Notes: a model not told the origin generated them from the letters alone. 64,000 nucleotides of DNA from Lishizhenia sp965656535 (GCA_965656535.1 CBFHKX010000002.1:124001-188000), one strand, 5' to 3'; positions 53,171 to 61,901 are shown, counted from the first letter of the stretch. Translations and numbers: made by a program.

Positions 53171-53294
53171 AGTGTTTTCTGTAGTATCTTTTTCTCTGCT
53201 AGCAACACATTGTAAAATAGTAAAAAGCAAAGACTCATTAAGTAATTAATTCCTTTTATAATACATATTGATTTAGGTTAAAGATAATGATTTC
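53171..53294 (-). pseudogene. Decayed copy of the 5' end of the M49 peptidase gene
   Basis: Aligns along about 120 bp with 50349-50472 in the same orientation (shared blocks TTTTCTGTAGTATCTTTTTC and GGTTAAAGATAATG). The start codon and reading frame are lost. It shows that this part of the gene and its promoter was once duplicated. Confidence 0.7.
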
Positions 53295-53415
53295 TCGTAA
53301 AACAAGATTTGTAGTGCAACTAGTTTTTGCTGCAAGACAAAAGCACTTGCAAAATTAATCAGTTGGAATAATTCTAAATTAAATCTCCAAAACAGAGATA
53401 AACCCTGTAACACTT

Positions 53416-53444
53416 TTTGCTTTAAACTATTCCTTATATATTTG
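53416..53444 (+). promoter_or_regulatory. Promoter of the ornithine aminotransferase gene
   Basis: TTTG at 53416-53419 and TATATTTG at 53437-53444 are 17 bp apart, an excellent match to the Bacteroidota -33/-7 pattern. Start near 53450 gives a leader of about 87 nt. That leader contains a 12-codon frame (53450-53488) with two adjacent AGG codons and a CTCC/GGAG hairpin. Confidence 0.65.
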
Positions 53445-53536
53445 TAAGAATGGGTGATTTCTCTCCAATTTCAAGGAGGAAAGGATGACTGCTCTCCGTG
53501 ATGAGTAGAACTTTTTTTACTTAAAATTTATTTTAG

Positions 53537-54820
53537 ATGAACGAAACTATGGAAAAATTATCTTCTGAAGATTTAATAAAAATTGAAGACAAATACGGAG
53601 CGCATAACTACCATCCACTACCTGTAGTGCTTGCAAAAGGAGAAGGTGTGAACGTTTGGGATGTTGAAGGAAAACACTACTACGACTTTCTTTCTGCTTA
53701 TTCTGCAGTAAACCAAGGTCACTGTCACCCAAAAATTGTAGGTGCAATGAACGAGCAAGCACAGACTTTAACGCTTACTTCAAGAGCTTTTCATAACGAT
53801 GTGTTAGGACCATACGAAAAGTATGTAACCGAATACTTTGGTTTTGATAAAGTGTTGCCAATGAATACAGGAGCAGAAGCTGTTGAAACAGCAATTAAGT
53901 TATGTAGAAAGTGGGCGTACGAGAAAAAAGGAATTAACGAGAATGATGCTAAAATAATTGTTTGTGACAACAACTTCCACGGAAGAACTACAACAATTAT
54001 CTCTTTCTCTAATGATCCAGATGCAAATAAAAACTTTGGACCATACACACCAGGTTTTATTAGAATACCCTATGATGACACTGCAGCTTTGGAAGAAGCA
54101 TTACAGCAAGAAAACATTGCTGGTTTCTTAGTAGAGCCAATTCAAGGAGAAGCTGGAGTTTACGTACCAGGAGATAATTTCTTATCTACAGCAAGAGAGT
54201 TGTGTACAAAGCACAATGCGTTATTTATTGCGGATGAGGTACAAACAGGTATTGCCAGAACAGGTAGTTTATTAGCAGTTTGTGGAGATTGTACTTGCGA
54301 TAATAAATGTGAGCAACAAGCACCAACATACAGTAGACCAGATATTTTAATTTTAGGTAAAGCATTGTCAGGTGGAGCATATCCTGTTTCTGCCGTTTTA
54401 GCGAATGACGAAATTATGATGGTTATTAAGCCTGGTCAGCACGGTTCTACATTTGGAGGAAACCCAGTTGCAGCTAAAGTTGCGGTTGCTGCTTTAGAAG
54501 TTGTGAAAGATGAACACTTGGCTAAAAATGCAAGAAAATTAGGCGAATTGTTTAGATCAGAAATGAACAAAATAATAGCTAAAACAGATTTGGTAAATTC
54601 TGTAAGAGGTAGAGGTTTGCTAAACGCAATTTTGATTAACGATACAGAAGATTCTAAAACCGCTTGGAATATTTGTATGAAGTTAAGAGATAACGGTTTA
54701 TTAGCTAAGCCAACACATGGAAACATTATTCGTTTTGCTCCGCCATTAGTAATGACAGAAGAGCAATTAATGGATTGTGTAGCCATTATTGAGAAAACAT
54801 TAATGGAGTTTAAGAAGTAG
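53537..54820 (+). CDS. rocD: Ornithine aminotransferase
   Basis: 427 residues, class-III PLP aminotransferase. Converts ornithine and 2-oxoglutarate to glutamate semialdehyde and glutamate. Visible: NTGAEAVETAIKLCRKWAYE (cofactor phosphate site), FIADEVQTGIARTG (Asp for the pyridine N), LGKALSGGAYPVSA with the Schiff-base Lys, and GSTFGGNPVA. An insertion after the Asp motif holds four Cys (CGDCTCDNKC), possibly a metal-binding knuckle. ATG at 53549 is an alternative start. Own promoter and terminator. Confidence 0.92.
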   Translation: MNETMEKLSSEDLIKIEDKYGAHNYHPLPVVLAKGEGVNVWDVEGKHYYDFLSAYSAVNQGHCHPKIVGAMNEQAQTLTLTSRAFHNDVLGPYEKYVTEYFGFDKVLPMNTGAEAVETAIKLCRKWAYEKKGINENDAKIIVCDNNFHGRTTTIISFSNDPDANKNFGPYTPGFIRIPYDDTAALEEALQQENIAGFLVEPIQGEAGVYVPGDNFLSTARELCTKHNALFIADEVQTGIARTGSLLAVCGDCTCDNKCEQQAPTYSRPDILILGKALSGGAYPVSAVLANDEIMMVIKPGQHGSTFGGNPVAAKVAVAALEVVKDEHLAKNARKLGELFRSEMNKIIAKTDLVNSVRGRGLLNAILINDTEDSKTAWNICMKLRDNGLLAKPTHGNIIRFAPPLVMTEEQLMDCVAIIEKTLMEFKK

Positions 54821-54850
54821 ATTTAAGACTTTCAAATATTAAAATTTTAA

Positions 54851-54883
54851 AACTCGTTTCATTTAGTTGGAACGAGTTTTTTT
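54851..54883 (+). terminator. Terminator of rocD
   Basis: 8-bp stem (AACTCGTT at 54851-54858, AACGAGTT at 54871-54878) followed by a T run. The first repeat element begins within its last base. Confidence 0.8.
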
Positions 54884-55084
54884 GTCCTCCTTCTTTGAAG
54901 GAGGTGGGTTTTATGAAGATTTATCTGAATAAAAGACGGAGGATGCTATTGGAGTGTAGTAAATTCGCGTAAATTTATTTGTATTAGAATTACGGTTAAC
55001 TTTTCAGAACAAATTCTGTTTCAATCCTCCGTCTTTAGCTCCATTGCATTGCGCTAAATCCACCTCCTTTAGGAAAGGAGGACA
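54883..55084 (+). repeat. 202-bp palindrome-ended element, copy R1
   Basis: Ends are imperfect inverted repeats about 29 bp long (TGTCCTCCTT...GGAGGTGG.TTT). Each end folds by itself: CCTCCTTC/GAAGGAGG at the left, CCTCCTTT/AAAGGAGG at the right, each with a 3-nt loop. A second inverted pair, AAGACGGAGGAT, lies about 50 bp in from both ends. Contains CAGAACAAATTCTG in the middle. No coding capacity. Confidence 0.88.
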
Positions 55085-55125
55085 AAGTTTAAGGGAAAAT
55101 TATTATTTTCATTAAAACCTTTTAC

Positions 55126-55509
55126 ATGAACAAACTGAAAAAATACTCTAGAGAGTTAAGAAACAATGGCACAAAAGCCGAAGCCATTTTATGGAAATAT
55201 CTCTTATCAAGAAAACAAACTGAATATCGTTTTTTAAGACAGTATGTTATTCGTCCTTATATTGTTGACTTTTTCTGCTACGAATTACAGTTGGTAATAG
55301 AAATTGACGGGTCAAGTCATGAGAATAAGTCAGAATATGATTTCAAAAGAGAGGTATACATACAAAGTAAAGGTCTCAAAGTAATTCGTTATAAAGAAAA
55401 AGATGTATTAAACAGTTTGGGGAATGTTAGGAGAAGTATTTTTCATACTATTTATTGCGTTTCTCAAGAAGAGAATCATAATAACAAAGCATCTAAGTTT
55501 TGGAAGTAA
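55126..55509 (+). CDS. DUF559 endonuclease-like protein
   Basis: 127 residues. DUF559, a Vsr/PD-(D/E)xK-like nuclease fold: KYSRELRNNGTKAEAILWKY, FLRQYVIRPYIVDFFCYELQ with the first Asp, LVIEIDGSSHENK with ExD and His, and LKVIRYKEKDVLNSLGNVRR. Catalytic-type residues look intact. Biochemical role is not established; the fold suggests DNA nicking or cutting. The gene lies between direct copies R1 and R2 with 41 bp and 4 bp of spacing, so it seems to be carried by, or to act on, the element. Confidence 0.85.
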   Translation: MNKLKKYSRELRNNGTKAEAILWKYLLSRKQTEYRFLRQYVIRPYIVDFFCYELQLVIEIDGSSHENKSEYDFKREVYIQSKGLKVIRYKEKDVLNSLGNVRRSIFHTIYCVSQEENHNNKASKFWK

Positions 55510-55513
55510 ACTT

Positions 55514-55715
55514 TGTCCTCCTTCTTTGAAGGAGGTGGGTTTTATGAAGATTTATCTGAATAAAAGTCGGAGGATGCTATTGGAGTGTAGTCAATTCGCG
55601 TAAATTTATTTGTGTTATAATCACGGTTAACTTTTCAGAACAAACTCTGTTTCAATCCTCCGTCTTTAGCTCCATTGCATTGCGCTAAATCCACCTCCTT
55701 TAGGAAAGGAGGACA
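55514..55715 (+). repeat. 202-bp palindrome-ended element, copy R2
   Basis: Same length and orientation as R1 with only a handful of substitutions by eye (for example TAGTCAATTC for TAGTAAATTC). Begins 4 bp after the DUF559 stop. Both terminal hairpins intact. Confidence 0.88.
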
Positions 55716-55716
55716 A

Positions 55717-55882
55717 GATTTATCTGAATAAAAGTCGGAGGATGCAATTGGAGTGTAGTTAATTCGCGTAAATTTATTTGTGTTGGAATCACGGTTAACT
55801 TTCAGAACAAACTCTGTTTCAATCCTCCGTCTTTAGCTCCATTGCATTAAGCTAAATCCACCTCCTTTAGGAAAGGAGAACA
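55717..55882 (+). repeat. Truncated element, copy R3
   Basis: 166 bp, following R2 after one base. It lacks the first 35 bp (left hairpin) and has one internal deletion; more diverged than R1 and R2. Right hairpin end is kept with a GGAGAACA change. Confidence 0.85.
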
Positions 55883-55885
55883 AAC

Positions 55886-55917
55886 AAAAAAGCCCAACCT
55901 TCCGATTGAGCTTTTTC
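55886..55917 (-). terminator. Terminator of pckA
   Basis: 11-13 bp stem (arms 55887-55899 and 55904-55916) with a G-U pair on the minus strand and a T run after it. It follows element R3 directly. Confidence 0.7.
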
Positions 55918-55935
55918 TAATTATGCAATTTGAAC

Positions 55936-57552
55936 TTACTTCACTAAAGACTTTGGCGCTGCAGCCATAATTTCTTCGTTCGCGTGTTCTTCAAACTTTT
56001 TAAAGTTGTTTACGAATGCATCAGCTAATTCACTTGCTTTTGCATCATAAGCTGATTTATCTGCCCAAGTATTTTTTGGAGATAAAATTTCCGTAGGAAC
56101 GTTTTCACATTCTTTTGGCATTGCTAATCCAAAAATCTCATGGTTTTCAAATTCAACATTATTTAATTTACCTTCTAAAGCAGATGTAATCATGGCTCTT
56201 GTGTACTTTAAGCTAATGCGCTCTCCGGTACCATAAGCTCCGCCAGACCAACCTGTGTTGATTAACCAAACTTGCACGTTGTTTTCTTCCATTTTCTTAC
56301 CTAACATCTCAGCATATTTTGTTGGATGTAACGGTAAAAATGGTGCTCCAAAACAAGCAGAAAATGCTGTTTGTGGTTCTGTTACACCAGCTTCTGTACC
56401 TGCAACTTTAGCAGTATAACCAGAAATGAAGTGATACATAGCCTGACCAGTAGTTAACTTAGAGATTGGAGGTAAAACTCCAAATGCATCTGCAGTTAAA
56501 AAGAAAATATTTTTTGGTGTTGTTCCAACAGAAGGAACAGCAATGTTATCTATGTGATGTATTGGATAAGAAACACGTGTGTTTTGCGTTGTAGAATCAT
56601 CCGTGTAATCTGGAATTGAGTGTCCGCCTTCTTGGAAACCTATGTTTTCTAAGATTGCACCAAACTTAATTGCATCGTAAATTTGAGGTTCTTTCTCTTG
56701 TGATAAGTCGATTGTTTTAGCATAACAACCACCTTCAAAGTTAAAAACAGAACCATCTGCCCAACCGTGCTCGTCATCTCCAATTAATCTTCTGTTTGGA
56801 TCAGATGATAAAGTTGTTTTTCCGGTTCCAGAAAGGCCAAAGAAAATTGCCGTATCTCCGTCTTTTCCGATGTTAGCAGAGCAGTGCATAGAAAGTACAT
56901 CACGCTCTTGTGGTAAAACGTAATTTAATACAGAGAAAATACCTTTTTTGATTTCTCCTGTATATCCTGTACCACCGATAATAATCATTTTCTTAGTGAA
57001 GTTGATTACAGCGAAATTTGATTGACGTGTCCCATCAATTTCAACTTCTGCTTCAAAACCTGGAGCACAAACAATATTCCATTCTGCATCAAAATTTTCA
57101 ATTTCCTCGTCTGTTGGACGCAAGAACATGTTGTATGCAAACATATTTGACCATGGAAATTCTGTAGTCACTCTTAAGTTTAATCGGTAATTGTCGTCTG
57201 CACATGCATACGCATCTCTTACATAAACATCTTTACCTGTTAAATACGCTTTCATTCTGTTGTAAAGCGCGTCAAACTTTTCTTCTGTAAATTTGATGTT
57301 GATATCTCCCCACCAAACAGTGTTTTCAGTTTTTGCATCGCAAACTACAAATCTATCTTTAGGAGATCTTCCTGTAAATTTACCTGTTTCAATTGCTAAT
57401 GCTCCAGTATTTGTTAATACTCCTTGGCCTGTGATGATAGTATCTTCTACTAGCTCTGCCGGAGACAAATTCCAGAATACGTTTCCTAGGTTTTCTAAAC
57501 CGATAGAATCTTTCAAATTGGCGTTTTTACCTCTCTTACCGAATTCGTCCAT
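55936..57552 (-). CDS. pckA: Phosphoenolpyruvate carboxykinase (ATP)
   Basis: 538 residues. Converts oxaloacetate and ATP to PEP and CO2; first step of gluconeogenesis. P-loop GLSGTGKTTLSSD and kinase-1a-type LIGDDEHGWADGSVFNFEGG are present, as are ETGKFTGRSPKDRFVV and RVSYPIHHIDNI. Monocistronic, with promoter at 57591 and terminator at 55886. Together with rocD it suggests use of amino acids as carbon source. Confidence 0.96.
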   Translation of the reverse strand: MDEFGKRGKNANLKDSIGLENLGNVFWNLSPAELVEDTIITGQGVLTNTGALAIETGKFTGRSPKDRFVVCDAKTENTVWWGDINIKFTEEKFDALYNRMKAYLTGKDVYVRDAYACADDNYRLNLRVTTEFPWSNMFAYNMFLRPTDEEIENFDAEWNIVCAPGFEAEVEIDGTRQSNFAVINFTKKMIIIGGTGYTGEIKKGIFSVLNYVLPQERDVLSMHCSANIGKDGDTAIFFGLSGTGKTTLSSDPNRRLIGDDEHGWADGSVFNFEGGCYAKTIDLSQEKEPQIYDAIKFGAILENIGFQEGGHSIPDYTDDSTTQNTRVSYPIHHIDNIAVPSVGTTPKNIFFLTADAFGVLPPISKLTTGQAMYHFISGYTAKVAGTEAGVTEPQTAFSACFGAPFLPLHPTKYAEMLGKKMEENNVQVWLINTGWSGGAYGTGERISLKYTRAMITSALEGKLNNVEFENHEIFGLAMPKECENVPTEILSPKNTWADKSAYDAKASELADAFVNNFKKFEEHANEEIMAAAPKSLVK

Positions 57553-57590
57553 AAAACTTTTTTTGTAGCTCTCGCTTTTTGATTAAGGTA

Positions 57591-57598
57591 CAAAGTTA
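57591..57598 (-). promoter_or_regulatory. Candidate -7 element for pckA
   Basis: Minus-strand TAACTTTG matches TAnnTTTG, 38 bp before the pckA start codon. No clear -33 TTTG. Confidence 0.45.
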
Positions 57599-57751
57599 CG
57601 GTAATATGTATAAAATGAATGTTATTTACAGGAACATTTTCAACAATTTATTACTGAAAACAGTAAGTTTTCAACTTCTGAAAAATGTGTATCTGAAGTG
57701 CTTGGCTTCTAAGTTGAAAAAAGTTAGTAAGTTAAGTAGGGTTAGCCTTGT

Positions 57752-58138
57752 TTAACTGCGAATGTATTTTACTAAGATACTAAACCAACCTATAAACATA
57801 AGTATTCCTCCAACTGGGGTAATCGGACCGATGAATTTAGGTGTATTTATTCCAAATAAAGGCAGCAAAACAAGTGTAAAAATAGAGATCGAGAAAAATA
57901 AAGTACCCCAAAGTATTTGTCTATATTGGGTATTGAACATAAAGTCAAATTTTTCTTGAAGGGCTGCAAGTATTAAACAACCAAAGCCCGAGTAAAAAAG
58001 ATAGCGCACTCCTGTTTGGAAAGATTCTATTTTATCTGTAGGCACTCCGTTTGTTTTTAAACCGTGAGCAGCAAAAGCTCCCAGAGCAATTCCTACGCTT
58101 ACAAAAGCTAAACCCGTTGTAATTAATTTTCTATCCAT
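57752..58138 (-). CDS. DUF423 membrane protein
   Basis: 128 residues with four hydrophobic segments. The opening (VSVGIALGAFAAHGLK) is the DUF423/YgdD signature. Inner-membrane protein of unknown function. It starts 1 bp after the recN stop and ends the bamD-to-DUF423 run of minus-strand genes. Confidence 0.85.
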   Translation of the reverse strand: MDRKLITTGLAFVSVGIALGAFAAHGLKTNGVPTDKIESFQTGVRYLFYSGFGCLILAALQEKFDFMFNTQYRQILWGTLFFSISIFTLVLLPLFGINTPKFIGPITPVGGILMFIGWFSILVKYIRS

Positions 58139-58139
58139 G

Positions 58140-59789
58140 CTATTGTTCCATTAACTTTTTTGCATTTTCTAGAGCAGCGTCAGATATCTCAACACCACTC
58201 ATGAGCTTAGCAATTTCTTTTATTCTTTTTTCGTCGTGTATAGCGGTTAACGTAGTATTGGTTATACTGTTTTTATCTTTCTTTTCTACTAAAATATGGT
58301 GATTTCCCTTTCCTGCTACTTGCGGTAGGTGGGTAATAGCAAAGAGCTGCATGTTTTTACCCATTCCGTTTAAAAGGAGTCCTATTTTTTCTGCAACCTC
58401 ACCAGAAACTCCTGTATCAATTTCGTCAAAAATTAAGGTAGGCAAATTCTTCTTTTCAGATAGTAAAGATTGCAGTACAAGCATAACACGACTTAACTCT
58501 CCACCAGATGCTGCCTTATCTATGGGTTGCGGAGCGGATCCTTTATTGGGTGTAAACAAAATACGAATGGCATCAATTCCAGTAACTTTCAAAGCTTGTT
58601 CTTCAAAATCAAAAGAAAAAATACTTCCGTTTAATTTTACTTCTTCCAAAAGTGCTACTATTTTTCGCTCTACCGCTGGTGCTTTTGCCTTTCGTTTAGC
58701 AGAAAGTTGTTGGGCACTTTGCACTGCTACATTTTCTATTTCTTTGAGTTCACTTTCAAGTTGGCTGATTTGTTCTTGAAGCGAATCAACAGAGTTTGTT
58801 TTGTCAGAAAGCGATAAACATATCTCTTTTAATTCTTCTTGATTATTTGCATTATGCTTTTTTAATAAAGCATTGTATCTGTCTACTTTTAAAGTAAGTT
58901 CTTCTAATTCTTTTGGATCAATTTCTATGTCCTCTAAATTTTGCTCTGCGGTAGAACCAATATCGTCTAATTCAATTTTAACTGATTGTAGTCGCTCAAA
59001 CAATTCTTTAAGTTGTACATCTTTTTCGCTTAAACCAGAAAAATGTTTAGAAAGTGTAATAAGCGACGAGAGCATTCCAGATTCTGAATGAATTGCATTA
59101 TTGATAGCTGTAAATGCACTGGCTAATTCTTCTGCATTTTCAAACTTATTTAAGTCTACTTGTAACTTGTCGTAGTCTGTTTTTTCTAAGTGTAACTGCT
59201 CTAATTCCTCTAATTGAAAAAGATTAAAGTCGTTTTCTTTGAGTTGTTCGCTTAAATTACTTTTTGAAGTAACAAGTTCTTTTTGCTTGTTTTTCCAAGT
59301 CCGATATGCTTGTTCTACCGTCGCCTTAAGCTCGTTTGTGTTGCATAACGTATCTAAAACATCTAGTTGAAAAGCAGTTGTTTTAAGGGCAAGTGTGTTG
59401 TGCTGACTGTTAATATAAATCAGTTTTTCTGTCAGCTGTTTTAGCAGCGAGAGTTGCACTGGGGTATCGTTTATAAAAGCTCTTGATTTACCTGCAGCAG
59501 ATATTTCTCTTCGTATAATTGTTTCTTCAGAGTAGTCTAAATCTTCTTGTTCAAAAAAAGGTTGAAAACGGTAATTAGAAACATCAAAAGTTGCTTCTAC
59601 TATTGTTTTTTGTTTCTCATCTCTGATTACACCGTAGTTTGCTCTTTCTCCTAAAATTAAAGAGAGTGCGCCTAGTAAAATAGATTTACCAGAACCTGTT
59701 TCTCCAGTTATTACCGTAAAGCCTGGATGAAAAGCGAGCTGTGCATTTTCGATTAATGCAAAGTTTTGAACAGTAAGTTTTTTTAGCAT
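58140..59789 (-). CDS. recN: DNA repair protein RecN
   Basis: 549 residues, SMC-like ATPase of double-strand break repair. Walker A GETGSGKSILLGALSLILGE (about 31-50), long coiled coils (about 150-390), ABC signature SGGELSRVMLVLQSLL and Walker B LIFDEIDTGVSGEVAEKIG. Start codon overlaps the DUF4835 stop (TAATG). Confidence 0.95.
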   Translation of the reverse strand: MLKKLTVQNFALIENAQLAFHPGFTVITGETGSGKSILLGALSLILGERANYGVIRDEKQKTIVEATFDVSNYRFQPFFEQEDLDYSEETIIRREISAAGKSRAFINDTPVQLSLLKQLTEKLIYINSQHNTLALKTTAFQLDVLDTLCNTNELKATVEQAYRTWKNKQKELVTSKSNLSEQLKENDFNLFQLEELEQLHLEKTDYDKLQVDLNKFENAEELASAFTAINNAIHSESGMLSSLITLSKHFSGLSEKDVQLKELFERLQSVKIELDDIGSTAEQNLEDIEIDPKELEELTLKVDRYNALLKKHNANNQEELKEICLSLSDKTNSVDSLQEQISQLESELKEIENVAVQSAQQLSAKRKAKAPAVERKIVALLEEVKLNGSIFSFDFEEQALKVTGIDAIRILFTPNKGSAPQPIDKAASGGELSRVMLVLQSLLSEKKNLPTLIFDEIDTGVSGEVAEKIGLLLNGMGKNMQLFAITHLPQVAGKGNHHILVEKKDKNSITNTTLTAIHDEKRIKEIAKLMSGVEISDAALENAKKLMEQ

Positions 59790-60700
59790 TACCCGTTTAA
59801 AATTTCCTGATATCTACTCGAATTTGCCGGATCTACTCGTTTAAGCAAATTGATAACGTTGTTTTTATCTTTTACTTCAGCATCTATGTAAAGACCTTTT
59901 AATTCTTCTAATTTCATCTTAGCAAAAATTACTGTATTCATAGCTCCTGGTCGGGCTTGATGCACTTTGGTTAAATTTTCTAGTGCTTTGTAGCATGCAG
60001 TTCTCGCGTTTTCTTTGTTGTTGTACAAATTATCCAAACCTTGTCTGTGGTAGTTGTAGTAGAGTATACGTAAAGGTTCAAATTGAGGTTGTAAAATATT
60101 GTCAATTAACCAATATCTGTTATTTCTTCCGCGTGAATTTGACAACCAACCAGAACCTCCAGAAGATTGTGCTAAGGTTACAATGTTTTGTGCTATTTCA
60201 AAATAAGGTGTTCCTCCTTTTAACGAAAAACTATCGTAATCGTACCCTAGAATAATATTGGCATAGAAGGCAAGAGAGGAAGTTAAATTATCTCTGAATT
60301 CGGTAGGTGCATATACCAATAAAGCATTTCTGGCATAGGCGAAATTAAAGTCTTCATCTATAAAATTGAGTAAAGAGGTGTTGTAAGTAGAATTGTAAAC
60401 GGGTCGTGTACTTTGTATTTGAAGATTGGCCTCATATCTACCTGGCGATGGAATAGAATTGATTTGTACTTGAACAACACAATTAATTCTTTCTTCAACC
60501 TCAAACTCGTCTTTTGTCCATGCCGTATTATTCATGAACTCATATATCGTTTGTTCAAGCTCTCTAAAAATGTCTTGTTCTACACTAGTTATATCTAAAT
60601 TTGGATTGGTAACGATAGAAACTTCGCAGTTTAATTCTTGAGAAAAACTGGTGAAATAGAGTGCCGTAGAAAATAGAAATACTATTAATTTTTGAATCAT
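59789..60700 (-). CDS. DUF4835 family secreted protein
   Basis: 303 residues with a signal peptide (LFSTALYFTSFSQ). Family hallmarks: ELNCEVSIVTNP, ELEQTIYEFMNNTAWTKDEF and LQIQSTRPVYNSTYNT. Periplasmic or outer-membrane-associated protein found across Bacteroidota; function not established. Overlaps coaBC by 4 bp and recN by 1 bp; the coaBC-DUF4835-recN order looks co-transcribed. Confidence 0.85.
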   Translation of the reverse strand: MIQKLIVFLFSTALYFTSFSQELNCEVSIVTNPNLDITSVEQDIFRELEQTIYEFMNNTAWTKDEFEVEERINCVVQVQINSIPSPGRYEANLQIQSTRPVYNSTYNTSLLNFIDEDFNFAYARNALLVYAPTEFRDNLTSSLAFYANIILGYDYDSFSLKGGTPYFEIAQNIVTLAQSSGGSGWLSNSRGRNNRYWLIDNILQPQFEPLRILYYNYHRQGLDNLYNNKENARTACYKALENLTKVHQARPGAMNTVIFAKMKLEELKGLYIDAEVKDKNNVINLLKRVDPANSSRYQEILNG

Positions 60701-61893
60701 AATTGGTGCATCATAAAGTGTACAATATCTTCTGCAACTTCGGTTTTAGACTTCAACTCAAATTTATGAAAATTATTGTGTTTATCTAGAATTGAAACCT
60801 TATTTGTAGGATAACCAAATCCAGCCCCATTATCTTCTAGCGTATTAATAACAATTGCGTCTAAATTCTTTTTCTCAAGCTTCTTCGCGCCATGCTCAAG
60901 CGCATTATTTGTTTCCAACGCAAAGCCGATTAAAGTTTGGGTTGATTTTTTTACGCTTCCAGCCCAAAACAATATATCTGGATTTTTCACCAATGTTAAG
61001 GTCAACTCGTCGCTTTTCTTTTTTATTTTTTGATCTGCAGCTTGCTTTGGGCTGTAATCAGAAACAGCAGCAGAAAATATACCACCGTCCATGGCCGACC
61101 AATTTTCTTTTACAGCAGTGAGCATCTCATCTGCGGATTTTATATGAATCGTCTTCAGGTTTGGGTGTGTTAGTGTTTCTTTTGTTGGACCCAAGACCAG
61201 TGTTACCTGCGCACCGCGGTCGAGTAAACTTTGTGCTAAAGCCATACCCATTTTTCCAGTAGAATGATTACCAATAAAACGAACTGGGTCAATAGCCTCA
61301 TAGGTTGGGCCAGCTGTAATCAAATACTTTTTGTTGGATAGACTAGATTCTTTCTCAAAATGATATTCTAGAAATTTCAGGATATCTTCTGGCTCTGTCA
61401 TTCTCCCTTTTCCAACTAATCCAGAAGCTAGCTCTCCACTTTGAGCTGGTATAACTTTTACACCGTCTTTTTCGAGTTGGGTTAGATTTCTTTCCGTTGC
61501 AGCATGTGCATACATATCTAAATCCATGGCTGGTGCTACAATAACCGGACATTTAGCGGATAGGTAAGTAGCAGTCAATAGATTATCACAACACCCATTT
61601 GTTAGTTTAAAAAGTGTGTTTGCAGTTAAAGGTGCAATGAGAAATACATCTCCCCACATGCCTAAATCAACATGATTCGTCCATTCTCCATTATCTTTGT
61701 TCCAAAAATTAAGGTGAACTGGATTTTTAGAAAGTGTAGCTGCAGTAAGCGGAGTAATAAAATCAGCAGAGGCTGAAGTCATAATACATTTGACATCAGC
61801 CCCTGATTTTTTCAATAGCCTTATGAGAAAGGCAATTTTGTATGCTGCAATTCCGCCAGTTATACCAAGGAGAATTTTTTTTCCTTGTAGCAT
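60697..61893 (-). CDS. coaBC: Bifunctional phosphopantothenoylcysteine decarboxylase / phosphopantothenate-cysteine ligase
   Basis: 398 residues. The N-terminal CoaC flavoprotein part (LGITGGIAAYKIAFLIRLLK; NHVDLGMWGDVFLIAPLTAN; PAMDLDMY) is joined to a CoaB synthetase part (LITAGPTYEAIDPVRFIGNH; VKNPDILFWAG). Makes 4'-phosphopantetheine for coenzyme A. Lies between rpoZ and DUF4835. Confidence 0.95.
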   Translation of the reverse strand: MLQGKKILLGITGGIAAYKIAFLIRLLKKSGADVKCIMTSASADFITPLTAATLSKNPVHLNFWNKDNGEWTNHVDLGMWGDVFLIAPLTANTLFKLTNGCCDNLLTATYLSAKCPVIVAPAMDLDMYAHAATERNLTQLEKDGVKVIPAQSGELASGLVGKGRMTEPEDILKFLEYHFEKESSLSNKKYLITAGPTYEAIDPVRFIGNHSTGKMGMALAQSLLDRGAQVTLVLGPTKETLTHPNLKTIHIKSADEMLTAVKENWSAMDGGIFSAAVSDYSPKQAADQKIKKKSDELTLTLVKNPDILFWAGSVKKSTQTLIGFALETNNALEHGAKKLEKKNLDAIVINTLEDNGAGFGYPTNKVSILDKHNNFHKFELKSKTEVAEDIVHFMMHQL

Positions 61894-61901
61894 GGCAAGA
61901 A

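Noticed and set aside
55514..55882. R2/R3 tandem as a CRISPR or satellite array
   Set aside because: Units are about 200 bp, only two adjacent copies and no spacers between them.
54883..55882. R1-DUF559-R2 as an ordinary insertion sequence
   Set aside because: No DDE, HUH or serine/tyrosine recombinase frame is present; flanking target duplications could not be identified by eye.
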